A DNA stretch of 64,000 bases from JAFAMS01 sp963715815 (GTDB lineage: Bacteria > Vulcanimicrobiota > Vulcanimicrobiia > Vulcanimicrobiales > Vulcanimicrobiaceae), in contig OY970278.1 in assembly GCA_963715815.1 (NCBI GenBank), forward strand, positions 3,162,001 to 3,226,000, given 5' to 3'. Positions 26,183 to 36,061 of the stretch are shown here, piece by piece (position 1 is the first letter of the stretch; each line of letters starts with the position of its first letter). The position numbers were made by a program, and so were the translations under genes. The notes beneath the pieces were generated by a model that was given only the letters and a program-made list of their open reading frames with translations, ran no database searches and was not told the origin of the DNA.

Positions 26183-27172
26183 TCAGACCTTGACGATCAG
26201 CTTTCCGAAGTTCTCCCCGCGCAGCAGCCCGATCAGCGCGCGCGGCGCATTCTCAAGACCCTCGACCACGTCTTCCCGGTAGCGGATCTTGCCTTCCCTA
26301 AGCCATGCGCCGACCTCGCGCTCGAAGGCCGCCACATGCGCCTGATGATCGCCGACGAGAAAACCTTGCATCGTTGCACGCATGGTCAGCATCGGACGCA
26401 GGTTCGGGCCGGGCGGCGCGACGACGGCATTGTACTGATCGATCATCCCGACGATCGCGATGCGCGCGTGCAGCCGGAGCTGCCGCATCACGGCTTGCAA
26501 AATCGGGCCGCCCGTGTTGTCGAAGTAGATGTCGATGCCGTCGGGGCAGTGCGTTTTCAATGCTTCGTCTAGGTCTTCGGTGCGCCGGTTAATGCACGCG
26601 TCGAAACCGAGCTCCTCGACGACATAACGGCATTTCTCGCCGCTTCCGGCGATTCCGATCGCACGGCAGCCTTTGATCTTTGCGATCTGTCCGGCGACGC
26701 TGCCGACCGCACCAGACGCAGAAGAAATCACGACCGTTTCGCCCGGTTCTGGTTTGCCGATATCGAGCAGCGCGCAATACGCGGTTTGTCCGGGCATTCC
26801 CAAAACGCCGAGCGCATACGTCAACGGAGCGGCGTTCGGATCGAGTTTGCGCAAGCCGTCGCAGGCACTCACATGCTCGCTCTGCCAACCCGTGTATCCC
26901 AATACGAACTCGCCTTTGCGAAACGCGTCGTTCTTCGAATCCATGATTTCGCTGACGGCGGCCCCCACCATCATCTCACCGATTTCAACCGCCTTCGCAT
27001 ACGAGCGTGCGGCACTCATACGCCCGCGCATATAGGGATCGAGCGAAAGATAGCGCGTGCGCAGCAGCACGTGGCCCTCACCGAGCCCGGGAACCGGTTC
27101 CTCGACAAAACGGAAATCCGCATCGACGGGTTCGCCTTCGGGCCGGCGGGCAAGCAAGACGCGCTTGTTCAT
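26183..27172 (-). CDS. NADP-dependent MDR oxidoreductase
   Basis: A 329-residue medium-chain reductase of the leukotriene B4 / curcumin reductase type: N-terminal Y-L-S-L-D-P-Y-M-R-G-R-M and nucleotide-binding S-G-A-V-G-S-V-A-G-Q. It reduces enones with NADPH; the physiological substrate is unknown. It has no zinc-site cysteines. The start ATG 27172 is 21 bp from the divergent pxpA start. It heads the minus-strand run to glmU. Confidence 0.9.
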   Translation of the reverse strand: MNKRVLLARRPEGEPVDADFRFVEEPVPGLGEGHVLLRTRYLSLDPYMRGRMSAARSYAKAVEIGEMMVGAAVSEIMDSKNDAFRKGEFVLGYTGWQSEHVSACDGLRKLDPNAAPLTYALGVLGMPGQTAYCALLDIGKPEPGETVVISSASGAVGSVAGQIAKIKGCRAIGIAGSGEKCRYVVEELGFDACINRRTEDLDEALKTHCPDGIDIYFDNTGGPILQAVMRQLRLHARIAIVGMIDQYNAVVAPPGPNLRPMLTMRATMQGFLVGDHQAHVAAFEREVGAWLREGKIRYREDVVEGLENAPRALIGLLRGENFGKLIVKV

Positions 27173-27193
27173 GGGGCGAACTTCGTTTCCACG

Positions 27194-27940
27194 ATGGACA
27201 TCAACTGCGACATGGGTGAAAGCTTCGGCGCGTACACGATCGGTGACGACATGGCGATGCTCCAGGTCATCACGACGGCAAACGTTGCGTGCGGTTTTCA
27301 CGGCGGCGACCCGGAAGTGATGGCAGCGACCATGAGTGCCGCGAAGAAAAACGGCGTAGCGATCGGTGCGCACCCGGGTTTTCCCGACTTGTGGGGATTC
27401 GGGCGCCGGCGTTTACCATATTCGACTGACGAAATCACACGGTTCGTCGCGTATCAAATCGGCGCCGCCGCCGGCGTGGCGTCGCTCGTCGGCCACAAGC
27501 TGACGTCGGTAAAGGCGCACGGCGCGCTGTCCAACATGGCTACCGAAGACATCGAGATTGCGCGTGCCATTGCACGCGCAACCAAATCAGTCGATCCGAA
27601 TTTGGCGCTGCTGGTAATGGGCGGAACGCATCTCGTGCGAGCTGCGGACGAAGCCGGTCTGCGCGCGATCTACGAGATCTTTGCGGATCGCGCATACGAC
27701 GACGAAGGCCAACTCGTTTCGCGAAAGATTCCGGGTTCGGTGATCCACGATCCGCAGATCGCCGCGCAACGCGTCGTCGAGATGATCGGCGAAGGTGCAG
27801 TCATCTCGACAAGCGGCAAGCGCGTTCCGGTAACGATTGACAGCGTGTGCGTTCACGGCGATACGCCTGGCGCCGCCGCGATCGGACGCGCGGTGCGCAC
27901 CGGACTCGAACGTGCCGGACACAAGGTCGAGCCAGCCTAA
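27194..27940 (+). CDS. pxpA: 5-oxoprolinase subunit A (LamB/YcsF)
   Basis: A 248-residue protein beginning M-D-I-N-C-D-M-G-E-S-F-G, the diagnostic LamB/YcsF start, with A-N-V-A-C-G-F-H-G-G-D-P and C-V-H-G-D. PxpA with PxpBC opens 5-oxoproline (pyroglutamate) to glutamate using ATP. The ATG at 27194 matches the family start. It overlaps pxpB by 29 bp. Confidence 0.96.
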   Translation: MDINCDMGESFGAYTIGDDMAMLQVITTANVACGFHGGDPEVMAATMSAAKKNGVAIGAHPGFPDLWGFGRRRLPYSTDEITRFVAYQIGAAAGVASLVGHKLTSVKAHGALSNMATEDIEIARAIARATKSVDPNLALLVMGGTHLVRAADEAGLRAIYEIFADRAYDDEGQLVSRKIPGSVIHDPQIAAQRVVEMIGEGAVISTSGKRVPVTIDSVCVHGDTPGAAAIGRAVRTGLERAGHKVEPA

Positions 27941-28601
27941 ATTCCTCGACGCCGGCGAATCGGCGATTGTCGTCGAGTTCGGCCGCGTCGTCGACGTTGC
28001 GCTGCACGATCGCGTGCTCGCGCTGGACGCCGCCTTGACGGCGGCAAAAATCGACGGCATCACCGAGACGGTGCCAACGTATCGCTCGCTGATGGTCTAC
28101 TATGACTCGACGCGGATCGAGCGCTCCGAGATCGTCGCGCGCGTACAAGCTCTGCTCGGCGTTGCGACATCGCAGCCTCCCGCACCGTCGCGGCACGTCG
28201 TCCCCGTCTGTTATGAGCCTCCGTACGCCGAAGATCTTCCCGAGGTCGCGCGCACGCTTGGACTCGACGAACACCGCATCATCGATGTTTTCTCGCAACC
28301 CGCGTATCGGCTCTACATGTACGGTTTTCTTCCGGGGTTCGCGTATCTTGGGCGGCTCCCAAAGGAGCTGGCAATTCCGCGCCGTGCAAGCCCGCGACCG
28401 GCCGTGCCTCCAGGCGCGATCATCATCGTCGGCGAGCAAGTCGTCATCACCGGTGTTGCATCGGTGACCGGCTGGTACATGATCGGACGTACACCGCTTC
28501 GTGTGATCGATCTCGCGCGAGAGTCGCCGTTCATCTTCGACGTCGGCGACGAAATCGTCTTCGAACCAATCGACAACGCCATGTTTGAGCGGCTTTTGTG
28601 A
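27912..28601 (+). CDS. pxpB: 5-oxoprolinase subunit B (KipI family)
   Basis: A 229-residue protein with F-L-D-A-G-E-S-A-I-V-V-E-F-G at its start and the family block P-V-C-Y-E-P-P-Y-A-E-D and F-L-P-G-F-A-Y-L-G. The start GTG 27912 is chosen because the family begins just before the L-x-x-G-E-x-A motif. It overlaps pxpA and is coupled by GTGA to pxpC. Confidence 0.93.
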   Translation: MPDTRSSQPKFLDAGESAIVVEFGRVVDVALHDRVLALDAALTAAKIDGITETVPTYRSLMVYYDSTRIERSEIVARVQALLGVATSQPPAPSRHVVPVCYEPPYAEDLPEVARTLGLDEHRIIDVFSQPAYRLYMYGFLPGFAYLGRLPKELAIPRRASPRPAVPPGAIIIVGEQVVITGVASVTGWYMIGRTPLRVIDLARESPFIFDVGDEIVFEPIDNAMFERLL

Positions 28602-29596
28602 GCGGACGCTTGCGCATCGTGCGCGCCGGACCGGGCGAGACGATTCAAGACGCCGGGCGCTACGGTTATCTCCGCTACGGCATCGTCGCTTCGGGGCCGA
28701 TGGATTGGATCGCATTCCGTCTTGCGAACCGCGCGCTCGAAAATCCGGAAGACGCAGCAGCGCTAGAGATTTCGCTGGCCGGGATCGAGGTCGTGTGCGA
28801 CGATGGGCCGCTTCTCGTTGCGTTCGCGGGCGGCGGATTCGTGTGGGAGCGCGAGAATGCGCGTCTGCCCGTCGCAGCGGTCATCACCTTGCAGCCCGGC
28901 GAGCACTTGCGTGCGCGGGCCGGCGCGTGGGGAACGTGGACGTATCTTGCGGTCGCAGGCGGCATCGATGTTCCTCCGGTGCTCGGCAGCCGTTCGACGT
29001 ACGCACGCTTTGCGATAGGCGGACTCGAAGGCCGCGCACTTCGCGCAGACGACGTTCTTCAATCCGGCGAACACGCAAGCCACAATATGATAGAAGGAAC
29101 GCTGCGGACTCCGCTTCTCGAGCGCTGGAATGCGCCGATCCGTGTCCTCCTCGGTCCGCAGGACGATTACTTCACGAGCGGCGCCCGAGCGACGTTCTTC
29201 TCGGAAAGCTATGCAATAAGCGGCCGCTTCGATCGCATGGGGTACTGGCTTGAAGGCCCCAAGCTCACGCACGAAGCCGGTTTCGATATCGTCTCGGATG
29301 GGATTCCGCTCGGTGCGATCCAGGTTCCAGGTTCAGGACAGCCGGTGATCTTGATGGCGGACCATCAAGCGACGGGCGGCTATCCGAAGCTCGGGACCGT
29401 GACGCGTGCCGATGTCGGACATTTCGCGCAACACCGCCCGGCAGAGCGCGTTCGCTTCACAGCCTGCACCGTCGATGCAGCGCACCTTGCGCTGCGCGAT
29501 ATTTACGCGACCCTTGACGAGGCGAGCGTGCGCGCGAGCGACGCGATTCTCGGATCGAGCAATCTCATCGGCGGCGTCGTCGACGGATTCAACTAG
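28598..29596 (+). CDS. pxpC: 5-oxoprolinase subunit C (KipA family)
   Basis: A 332-residue biotin-dependent-carboxylase-like domain protein of the KipA type. It has G-x-x-x-x-x-Q-D-A-G-R-Y-G-Y and S-G-P-M-D (G-P-M-D-W) near the start, and P-G-S-G-Q-P-V-I-L-M-A-D. It completes the three-subunit oxoprolinase. It ends 4 bp inside the convergent hydrolase gene. Confidence 0.94.
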   Translation: MSGRLRIVRAGPGETIQDAGRYGYLRYGIVASGPMDWIAFRLANRALENPEDAAALEISLAGIEVVCDDGPLLVAFAGGGFVWERENARLPVAAVITLQPGEHLRARAGAWGTWTYLAVAGGIDVPPVLGSRSTYARFAIGGLEGRALRADDVLQSGEHASHNMIEGTLRTPLLERWNAPIRVLLGPQDDYFTSGARATFFSESYAISGRFDRMGYWLEGPKLTHEAGFDIVSDGIPLGAIQVPGSGQPVILMADHQATGGYPKLGTVTRADVGHFAQHRPAERVRFTACTVDAAHLALRDIYATLDEASVRASDAILGSSNLIGGVVDGFN

Positions 29597-30396
29597 GCGG
29601 GGACGCTGATGAACGCGTCGAGCACGCGCATGTACTCGTCGAATCCCGTGCGATGCAGGCTGTGGCCTTGGCCCGGGAAGACGCGTATCGTCACGTTCGA
29701 TCCGCCGTGCCGGCGAATGAACTCCACGTCGTCGCGATGGACGACAGACTCTTTCTCGTCGGCGAGCATGAACAGCAGGGGCTTCGGATAGTTGACGATG
29801 CTCTCACGCAGATCGAGCTTGCCTTCGTCGGCGCCGTTTTCGACGCCGATTCCGATCAACGGATCGATCGTCATGTGCTGCAGCGCGTGAATCTTTGCTT
29901 GAATCTCGATATCCGGAAGATCCTTGTACTCTTCGAGAATCTTCCGTTCACGGTCGGCGCCGTGCAGATTTAGTATCGGATCCATTTGCTCGTGCCAGTG
30001 TTCGGCCCATGACGTGCGGCCCCACGGACGAAACATCGGATCGATTGCGACGATGCGTGAGACGCCCATCTGGATTCCCGCGAGTATTGCGACGGCGCCG
30101 CCCCATGAGTGTCCGATCATGGTGTCGATGCCGCCCGGGATGGCGTCTTGGATTTCGATGCAATCGCGCACGATGCGTTTGAACGTCATCGGACCCTTGA
30201 CCGCGGCTGAATCGCCGTGTCCGCGCTGATCGTAAGCGTGCACCGTGTACGCTAGCTCGAGCGAGCCGGCCGTGCGATTCCAGGCTTTACGCGAGCTCGT
30301 CATACCGTGAATGCACAGCACATTCGGACCGCCCGAACCCCACGTCTCCAGCGTCGTCGTTTTGCCGTCGTCGAATGTTATCTGTCGTTGACTCAT
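29593..30396 (-). CDS. Alpha/beta hydrolase
   Basis: A 267-residue hydrolase. The nucleophile elbow G-H-S-W-G-G, an oxyanion H-G-M-T-S-S-R segment and a terminal catalytic His in G-Q-G-H-S-L-H-R are visible. It may be an esterase or epoxide-hydrolase-like enzyme; the substrate is unknown. The start overlaps the GGDEF stop by ATGA, which is a functional hint but not a proof of linked function. Confidence 0.88.
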   Translation of the reverse strand: MSQRQITFDDGKTTTLETWGSGGPNVLCIHGMTSSRKAWNRTAGSLELAYTVHAYDQRGHGDSAAVKGPMTFKRIVRDCIEIQDAIPGGIDTMIGHSWGGAVAILAGIQMGVSRIVAIDPMFRPWGRTSWAEHWHEQMDPILNLHGADRERKILEEYKDLPDIEIQAKIHALQHMTIDPLIGIGVENGADEGKLDLRESIVNYPKPLLFMLADEKESVVHRDDVEFIRRHGGSNVTIRVFPGQGHSLHRTGFDEYMRVLDAFISVPA

Positions 30397-31739
30397 AGCA
30401 CTTCGACCGTCTCTTCGTCGAACGCCACGCGATTCCGGCCGTCGGATTTTGCGCGATAGAGCGCTTCGTCGGCGCGGCGCACGAGTTCGCTCGTCTCTTC
30501 GCCGGGCAAGAACGCCGCAAGGCCGATGCTGACGGTGATCGTCGCGCCGGCTTCTTGTGCCGGGATGCCGAGATCCGTAACGGCGCGACGAATGCGCTCT
30601 GCAACATGAATCGCATCGTCGAGGTCGATGTCGTGCAAAATGGCGGCAAACTCGTCGCCGCCGTAGCGCGCGATGAGATCCTCGGAACGCAGCACGTTAG
30701 CCGCTAGTGCACGTGCAACGCGCCGAATGCAATCGTCGCCGGCGCGGTGACCTTCGAGATCGTTGTAATTCTTAAAGTGGTCGATGTCGATGATCAGCAA
30801 AACCGCGCTGCCTTCGAGCCCTTCAATATGGACGTCGAACGCGCGGCGGTTCGCAACGCCCGTGAGTGGATCGACCATTGCGGCGCGCGCCAGACGACGG
30901 TTTTCGGTCGTGAGCTGACGATAGAGCAAATTGACGTGCCGGATCATGACGAACGCGACCGTTGCGGAAACGATCAGAACCTCGAGCCGCGCACCGATCC
31001 GGCCGAAGGAGAAACGCTCGGATCCGACTTGCAGCAGATACGCGTCCGCAACGAGTCCGGTAAGGAAGAGCGCTGCGTACACGTCGATCGAGCGCTTGAG
31101 ACGCGTTGCCGCGACGACGGAGATGAGTGTCGCAACGCCGATCAAGAGCGTGATCGGATGCCACACGAACTGATTGATCGGCGTGAAGTGGCCGTCGACG
31201 GTGAGCGGCGGTAGCGCGCCGCCAGTGAAGATAATGAGTAACGCTAAGCCAACGGTAAACGCACCGGCGACTGCAGCCGTGATCCAGATAACCTTGTCGA
31301 ACGGGCGCAAGCGTTGTGCCGTCACGGCGAAGATGGCGAGCAGCACGTACGTCCCGAGCTGCCATGCATATGCGAAGTAGCCAACGGTGCTCGGTACCAC
31401 CGGAATGACACCGCCCGCCGTCACTACATTGGGATACTCGAGGACGAAGATCAGCGTCATGATCGCGCTATACGCAAATGCGATCGCAAGAAATCCGGTT
31501 GACGGATGGCGTCCCGCACGCCATTGTCCGTAGAGCAGCAGCGCCGTCGTCAGCTGAAACGCAATCGACGCCACTTGGCAAACGCCGATGACGTCGTCGC
31601 TGATGCCGACCTTGTACGGCGCGTACGGCGCAATTGCTCCCGCTATGACGAGAACGATAAAGAAAACGCAGCCCGCACCGAGATAGTCGCGGGGAGAAGC
31701 GGGACGCGTCGCGAGGAACGGCGTCCGCGGCGTCCTCAT
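30393..31739 (-). CDS. Membrane-bound GGDEF diguanylate cyclase
   Basis: A 448-residue protein with about eight transmembrane helices in the first 270 residues (MASE-type sensor region) followed by a GGDEF domain. The active site Y-G-G-D-E-F is intact, with D-P-L-T-G-V-A-N-R-R and I-I-D-I-D-H-F-K-N-Y-N-D. It probably senses an unknown membrane or extracytoplasmic signal and makes c-di-GMP. The start ATG 31739 overlaps the upstream dehydrogenase stop. Confidence 0.93.
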   Translation of the reverse strand: MRTPRTPFLATRPASPRDYLGAGCVFFIVLVIAGAIAPYAPYKVGISDDVIGVCQVASIAFQLTTALLLYGQWRAGRHPSTGFLAIAFAYSAIMTLIFVLEYPNVVTAGGVIPVVPSTVGYFAYAWQLGTYVLLAIFAVTAQRLRPFDKVIWITAAVAGAFTVGLALLIIFTGGALPPLTVDGHFTPINQFVWHPITLLIGVATLISVVAATRLKRSIDVYAALFLTGLVADAYLLQVGSERFSFGRIGARLEVLIVSATVAFVMIRHVNLLYRQLTTENRRLARAAMVDPLTGVANRRAFDVHIEGLEGSAVLLIIDIDHFKNYNDLEGHRAGDDCIRRVARALAANVLRSEDLIARYGGDEFAAILHDIDLDDAIHVAERIRRAVTDLGIPAQEAGATITVSIGLAAFLPGEETSELVRRADEALYRAKSDGRNRVAFDEETVEVL

Positions 31740-32707
31740 TTGGGTGCTGCGGTCGGTACCTTTTCGGGCGGGGCTTGCACGTAACGCTTGCGGCGTTCGC
31801 CGAACGTGATCTCGGAAACGCCGGACTTGTCGATGTGTCCGAGCCCAACCTCGCACATCATGTCGTATTGCGCTTTCGTCGCTTCCGCGAGCGGCAGCGT
31901 CAATTTGGCTTCCTTTGCGATGTCGAGCGCAATGCCCGAATCCTTACGCGCATGCTCGGCGGCGAAGTACGTGGTGTGCTCGCGCTTCTGCATGTCCTCG
32001 CCATCGCTGAGCAGCACGCGCGACGCGGCGCCCGTGCGCGAGAAAATCTCACGCAGCTCGTCGAGGTTGATGCCGAGCGCGCTTCCGAGCGCGAGTCCTT
32101 CAGCGAGGCCCGCCGTATTGATGTTCATCACCATGTTGACGAGCGCTTTGATTTCCGCAGCTCGCGGAATCTCGCCGACGTATACTTGCGTGCGCGACAT
32201 CATGCGCAGGATCGGCGCGAGCTGATCGACGACGAACTTGTTACCGCCCAAAATCAAGTACAGCGTTCCGTCATGCGCTTGCGGCGCTGAACCTGCCATG
32301 CAAGCTTCGATAAATCGTCCGTTACGCGCAGCGACGCGTTTCGCGACTTCGATATGCAACTTCGGCGAGACGGTACTGCACTCGATGAACGACGTTCCGC
32401 CGGCACCCAAAAGCAAACTGTCGCCGCTCTCGGCGTAAATTGTATCGACCGCTTCGTCGTCGCTTACGACGGTGAAGACGATCTCCGCGTTGGCGTTGAC
32501 TTCCGCAAGTTTTTGAGCGTGATAGCAACGCAGTTCGCGCGCAAGTTGTGCGGCGAGTGCGGTATTCTTGTCGTAAACGACACCGATCGGAACGTGTGCA
32601 TGGAAAAGCCGCTTCGCGATGTTCGAACCCATGCGACCGAGTCCGATAATCCCGACTTTTTTGTCGAAACGCTGAGGTTGTTGCGGGGGCTGAGCGGTAC
32701 CGGCCAT
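31736..32707 (-). CDS. 3-hydroxyisobutyrate dehydrogenase-like NAD(P) enzyme
   Basis: A 323-residue beta-hydroxyacid dehydrogenase. The nucleotide motif is G-L-G-R-M-G-S-N-I-A, the substrate motif reads F-I-E-A-C-M-A-G-S (family D-A-P-V-S-G), and the catalytic region has I-K-A-L-V-N-M-V-M. The family acts on 3-hydroxyisobutyrate, tartronate semialdehyde or related acids. A Pro/Gln-rich N-terminus precedes the domain. The gene is divergent from the tricorn protease, 111 bp away. Confidence 0.88.
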   Translation of the reverse strand: MAGTAQPPQQPQRFDKKVGIIGLGRMGSNIAKRLFHAHVPIGVVYDKNTALAAQLARELRCYHAQKLAEVNANAEIVFTVVSDDEAVDTIYAESGDSLLLGAGGTSFIECSTVSPKLHIEVAKRVAARNGRFIEACMAGSAPQAHDGTLYLILGGNKFVVDQLAPILRMMSRTQVYVGEIPRAAEIKALVNMVMNINTAGLAEGLALGSALGINLDELREIFSRTGAASRVLLSDGEDMQKREHTTYFAAEHARKDSGIALDIAKEAKLTLPLAEATKAQYDMMCEVGLGHIDKSGVSEITFGERRKRYVQAPPEKVPTAAPK

Positions 32708-32818
32708 TAGTTAAACCTGGCCTTCCGAATAACCGGCGGCGAAGCGTTGAGGTCCATTGGCACCTTGTAGGTCGCGGCCGCGGGAACTCCTCCCCTTAAA
32801 GCCAAGCCTCAGGCTCCG

Positions 32819-35800
32819 ATGGACCCAGGATATTATCGTTACCCGACTGCCTTTCGCGAACGTGTTGCATTCGTCAGCGAAGACGATCTGTGGCTCGGCG
32901 CGTTAAGCGGCGGAATCGCGCGCCGACTCACGACGAGCGTCAGCGATATTGCGTTCCCACGCTTCTCACCGGACGGCCGTTTGCTCGCTTTTGTGGGACG
33001 TGAGGAAGGTCACCCTGAGGTCTACGTTATGCCGGCCGAGGGCGGCCCGGCGCGCAGGCTCACGTTCGTCGGCGCAAACGTCTGCGTCGTGTGCGGTTGG
33101 AGCGCCGACGGCACTGATATTTTCTTTACCTCCGACTACGGGTCGCCGTTCGAGCGCGAAACGCAGGCATTCGCAGTGCCGACGCAAGGTGGTGCGCCAC
33201 GCCCGCTGCGCTTGGGGCACGTCGCCACAATAGCGGTCGCTCCGAACAACGCGACTCTCATCGGACGGAACGCGATCGACGCCGCGCGCTGGAAGCGTTA
33301 TCACGGCGGGACGGCTGGAGATCTGTGGATCGATCCGTCGGGTGCGGGAACGTTCCGGCGGCTGATTACGCTGCGGGGAAACTTGATTTGGCCGTTGTGG
33401 CTGGGCGAGCGGGTCTTCTTCGTCTCCGATCACGAGGGCATCGCAAACATCTACTCGTGCACAAAAGACGGTAACGATCTTAGCAAGCACACGGACGAGC
33501 GCGAATACTACGTCCGTTATCCCTCGACTGACGGACGTCTGATTGTTTACGGTGCCGGCGCGGAGCTGCGGGCGCTAGATACTGTCGACAGCAGCGTCCG
33601 CACCCTGGACGTCGCGACGCCGTCGACCGCTCCGCAAACGGTCCGGCGTTTCGTAGAAAGCTCGGATCGGCTCGAGCACTTTGCACCCTCGCCCGACGGC
33701 ACGCAAATCGCGCTCGTCTCGCGCGGACAGCCGTACGCAATGCCGCTCTGGGAAGAAGCCGTGACGCATCATGGTCGCGGAAGTCGAGTGCGCTATCGCC
33801 TGGCCGAATGGATGCCGAATGCCGACCACCTCGTTCTTGTCGACGACGCGGAAGGCTACGAGCGCATCATCGACATCGACATGAGCAAAGATTCAGACGA
33901 CAAACCACGCGTCCTCACCGACACAAACATCGGGCGTGTGGTCGAGCTCACAGTTTCGCCGGCGCTCGATTTGGTGGCGTTTACGAACCATCGGCGCGAG
34001 CTGTTCATCCTCAATTGCGAGGAGCGCGAGCTGCGAAAAATCGACGAGAGTCCAGGCGACGTAACCTCGCGTCTGGCGTTCTCTCCGGACGGACGCTTTC
34101 TCGCATATACGTGGTCGCCATCGCATGACGTCGGCATCATTCGCGTTTGTAAGGTGAAGTCGGGCGAGAAGCATGACGTCACAGCGCCGCTACGCGTCGA
34201 TGCAAACGTTACCTGGGATCCGGACGGCGAATATCTTTACTTTCTTTCGACCCGTGACTTCAATCCGGTCTACGACGCGCTTCAATTCGATTTGAGCTTC
34301 CCGTTCGCAATGCGACCCTTCGCGGTCGCGCTGCGGAAAGACGTGCCCTCGCCCTTCGTTCCAAAACCGACGCCGTTGCATCGCGAGCATCGCTCCGACG
34401 ACGAGATTGGTAAGAAACCAAAAGCGCAAAAGATCGAAATCGACTTCGACGGCATCACCGGCCGCGTCATCGCATTTCCGGTCGAGGAAGGACGATATGA
34501 CGACATCGCTGCCGTTCGCCGGCGCGTGCTCTTCACGCGCTTCCCGCTCAAAGCGATCAAAGTCCCGACGAAACGCTGGAGCGACGAGGAACCGCAATTC
34601 GGCGATCTGCACGCATATGATTTCGACTTGCAACGACTCGCGACGCTCGCGACCGAAGTCGATCAAATCCGGTTAGCCGCCGACTATCGGACGCTCGTTT
34701 ATTCGTCGAACGATCGTTTGCGAGCAATCGACGCGGGCGGCGATCTTCCCGAAGATGACGCCGACGAGCACAAACTCGGCTCCGATCCGGGAAGGCGCAG
34801 CGGCTGGATCGACCTAGCGCGCATCAGCGTGCTGGTCGAACCGCGCGACGAATGGGCACAGATGCTGCGCGAAGCGTGGCGTTTACAGCACGAACATTTT
34901 TGGGACGAGCGTATGTCGGGCGTCGATTGGAACGTTGTGTACGAGCGCTACGCCCGCATTCTTCCACGCGTCCGCGCGCGCGGCGAGCTTTCCGATCTCA
35001 TTTGGGAGATGCAGGGCGAGCTCGGAACCTCGCACGCCTACGAGATCGGTGGCGATTATCGCGTCGCACCGAATTACAAGCGTGGATTTCTCGGCTGTGA
35101 CTTGGCATGGGATGAGCGGCTCGAAGGCTGGCGGATCGAAAATATCTATCGCGGCGATTCGTGGGAACGCAACTTCGATTCACCGCTCGCCGCGCCTGGG
35201 CTCGAAATCGAGATCGGCGACGCAATCGTTGCAGTCGGCGGACACGCGGTCGAAAAAGGTGTCAGCGTCGATGAGCTTTTGGTAAACGCTGCCGACCGAG
35301 AGGTTACGCTGACGTTCGCTTCAGGAAAGAAGAAAGAGCGGCGCCGCGTTCTCGTGAAAGCGCTCGAAAACGAAACGACTTTGCGCTACCGCGCGTGGGT
35401 CACCGCAAATCGCGACTATGTTCACGCGCGCACCGGTGGTGACGTCGGCTACCTCCACATCCCCGATATGGGACCCTGGGGATTCTCGGAATTCCATCGC
35501 GGTTTTCTCACGGAGTTCAATCGCAACGGCTTGATCGTCGATGTGCGTTACAATCGCGGCGGCCACGTCTCACCGCTGCTGCTCGAGAAACTTGCGCGCA
35601 AGCGCATTGGCTACGACGTGATGCGTTACGGCCCGCCGGTTCCATATCCGCCGGAATCCGTGGCCGGACCGATGGTGGCGTTGACGAATCAATTCGCAGG
35701 TAGCGACGGCGACATTTTCTCGCACGCGTTCAAGCTCTACAAGCTCGGGCCGCTCGTCGGCAAACGAACGTGGGGCGGCGTTATCGGGATCAATCCGTCG

Positions 35801-36061
35801 CACCATCTCGTAGACGGGACGATCACGACACAGCCGGAGTTTTCATTTTGGTTCGTCGATGTCGGCTGGGGTGTCGAGAATTACGGAACCGATCCCGATT
35901 ACGACGTCGACATCGCGCCGCACGACTCGCGCGCCGGCAACGACCCGCAAATGGAGAAAGCGCTCGAACTTATCGCGTCGCTACGTGCGCAGACGAATGG
36001 AAAGCCGAGCTTCGAACCGCGCCCGTACCTGCCGCTACCGTTTGTACCGGTGCGCCAGTAA
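32819..36061 (+). CDS. Tricorn protease homologue
   Basis: A 1080-residue peptidase that trims oligopeptides from energy-dependent proteolysis in the cytoplasm. The order is two beta-propellers (about 1-650), a helical linker, PDZ (about 750-840) and the C-terminal C2 catalytic domain. The tetrad fits Thermoplasma Tricorn: S738-H739 in G-T-S-H-A-Y-E, nucleophile S962 in F-A-G-S-D-G-D-I-F and E1020 in G-V-E-N-Y-G. Length is normal. Lon (52788) could supply substrates. Its 3' end overlaps an antisense small gene by 92 bp. Confidence 0.96.
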   Translation: MDPGYYRYPTAFRERVAFVSEDDLWLGALSGGIARRLTTSVSDIAFPRFSPDGRLLAFVGREEGHPEVYVMPAEGGPARRLTFVGANVCVVCGWSADGTDIFFTSDYGSPFERETQAFAVPTQGGAPRPLRLGHVATIAVAPNNATLIGRNAIDAARWKRYHGGTAGDLWIDPSGAGTFRRLITLRGNLIWPLWLGERVFFVSDHEGIANIYSCTKDGNDLSKHTDEREYYVRYPSTDGRLIVYGAGAELRALDTVDSSVRTLDVATPSTAPQTVRRFVESSDRLEHFAPSPDGTQIALVSRGQPYAMPLWEEAVTHHGRGSRVRYRLAEWMPNADHLVLVDDAEGYERIIDIDMSKDSDDKPRVLTDTNIGRVVELTVSPALDLVAFTNHRRELFILNCEERELRKIDESPGDVTSRLAFSPDGRFLAYTWSPSHDVGIIRVCKVKSGEKHDVTAPLRVDANVTWDPDGEYLYFLSTRDFNPVYDALQFDLSFPFAMRPFAVALRKDVPSPFVPKPTPLHREHRSDDEIGKKPKAQKIEIDFDGITGRVIAFPVEEGRYDDIAAVRRRVLFTRFPLKAIKVPTKRWSDEEPQFGDLHAYDFDLQRLATLATEVDQIRLAADYRTLVYSSNDRLRAIDAGGDLPEDDADEHKLGSDPGRRSGWIDLARISVLVEPRDEWAQMLREAWRLQHEHFWDERMSGVDWNVVYERYARILPRVRARGELSDLIWEMQGELGTSHAYEIGGDYRVAPNYKRGFLGCDLAWDERLEGWRIENIYRGDSWERNFDSPLAAPGLEIEIGDAIVAVGGHAVEKGVSVDELLVNAADREVTLTFASGKKKERRRVLVKALENETTLRYRAWVTANRDYVHARTGGDVGYLHIPDMGPWGFSEFHRGFLTEFNRNGLIVDVRYNRGGHVSPLLLEKLARKRIGYDVMRYGPPVPYPPESVAGPMVALTNQFAGSDGDIFSHAFKLYKLGPLVGKRTWGGVIGINPSHHLVDGTITTQPEFSFWFVDVGWGVENYGTDPDYDVDIAPHDSRAGNDPQMEKALELIASLRAQTNGKPSFEPRPYLPLPFVPVRQ

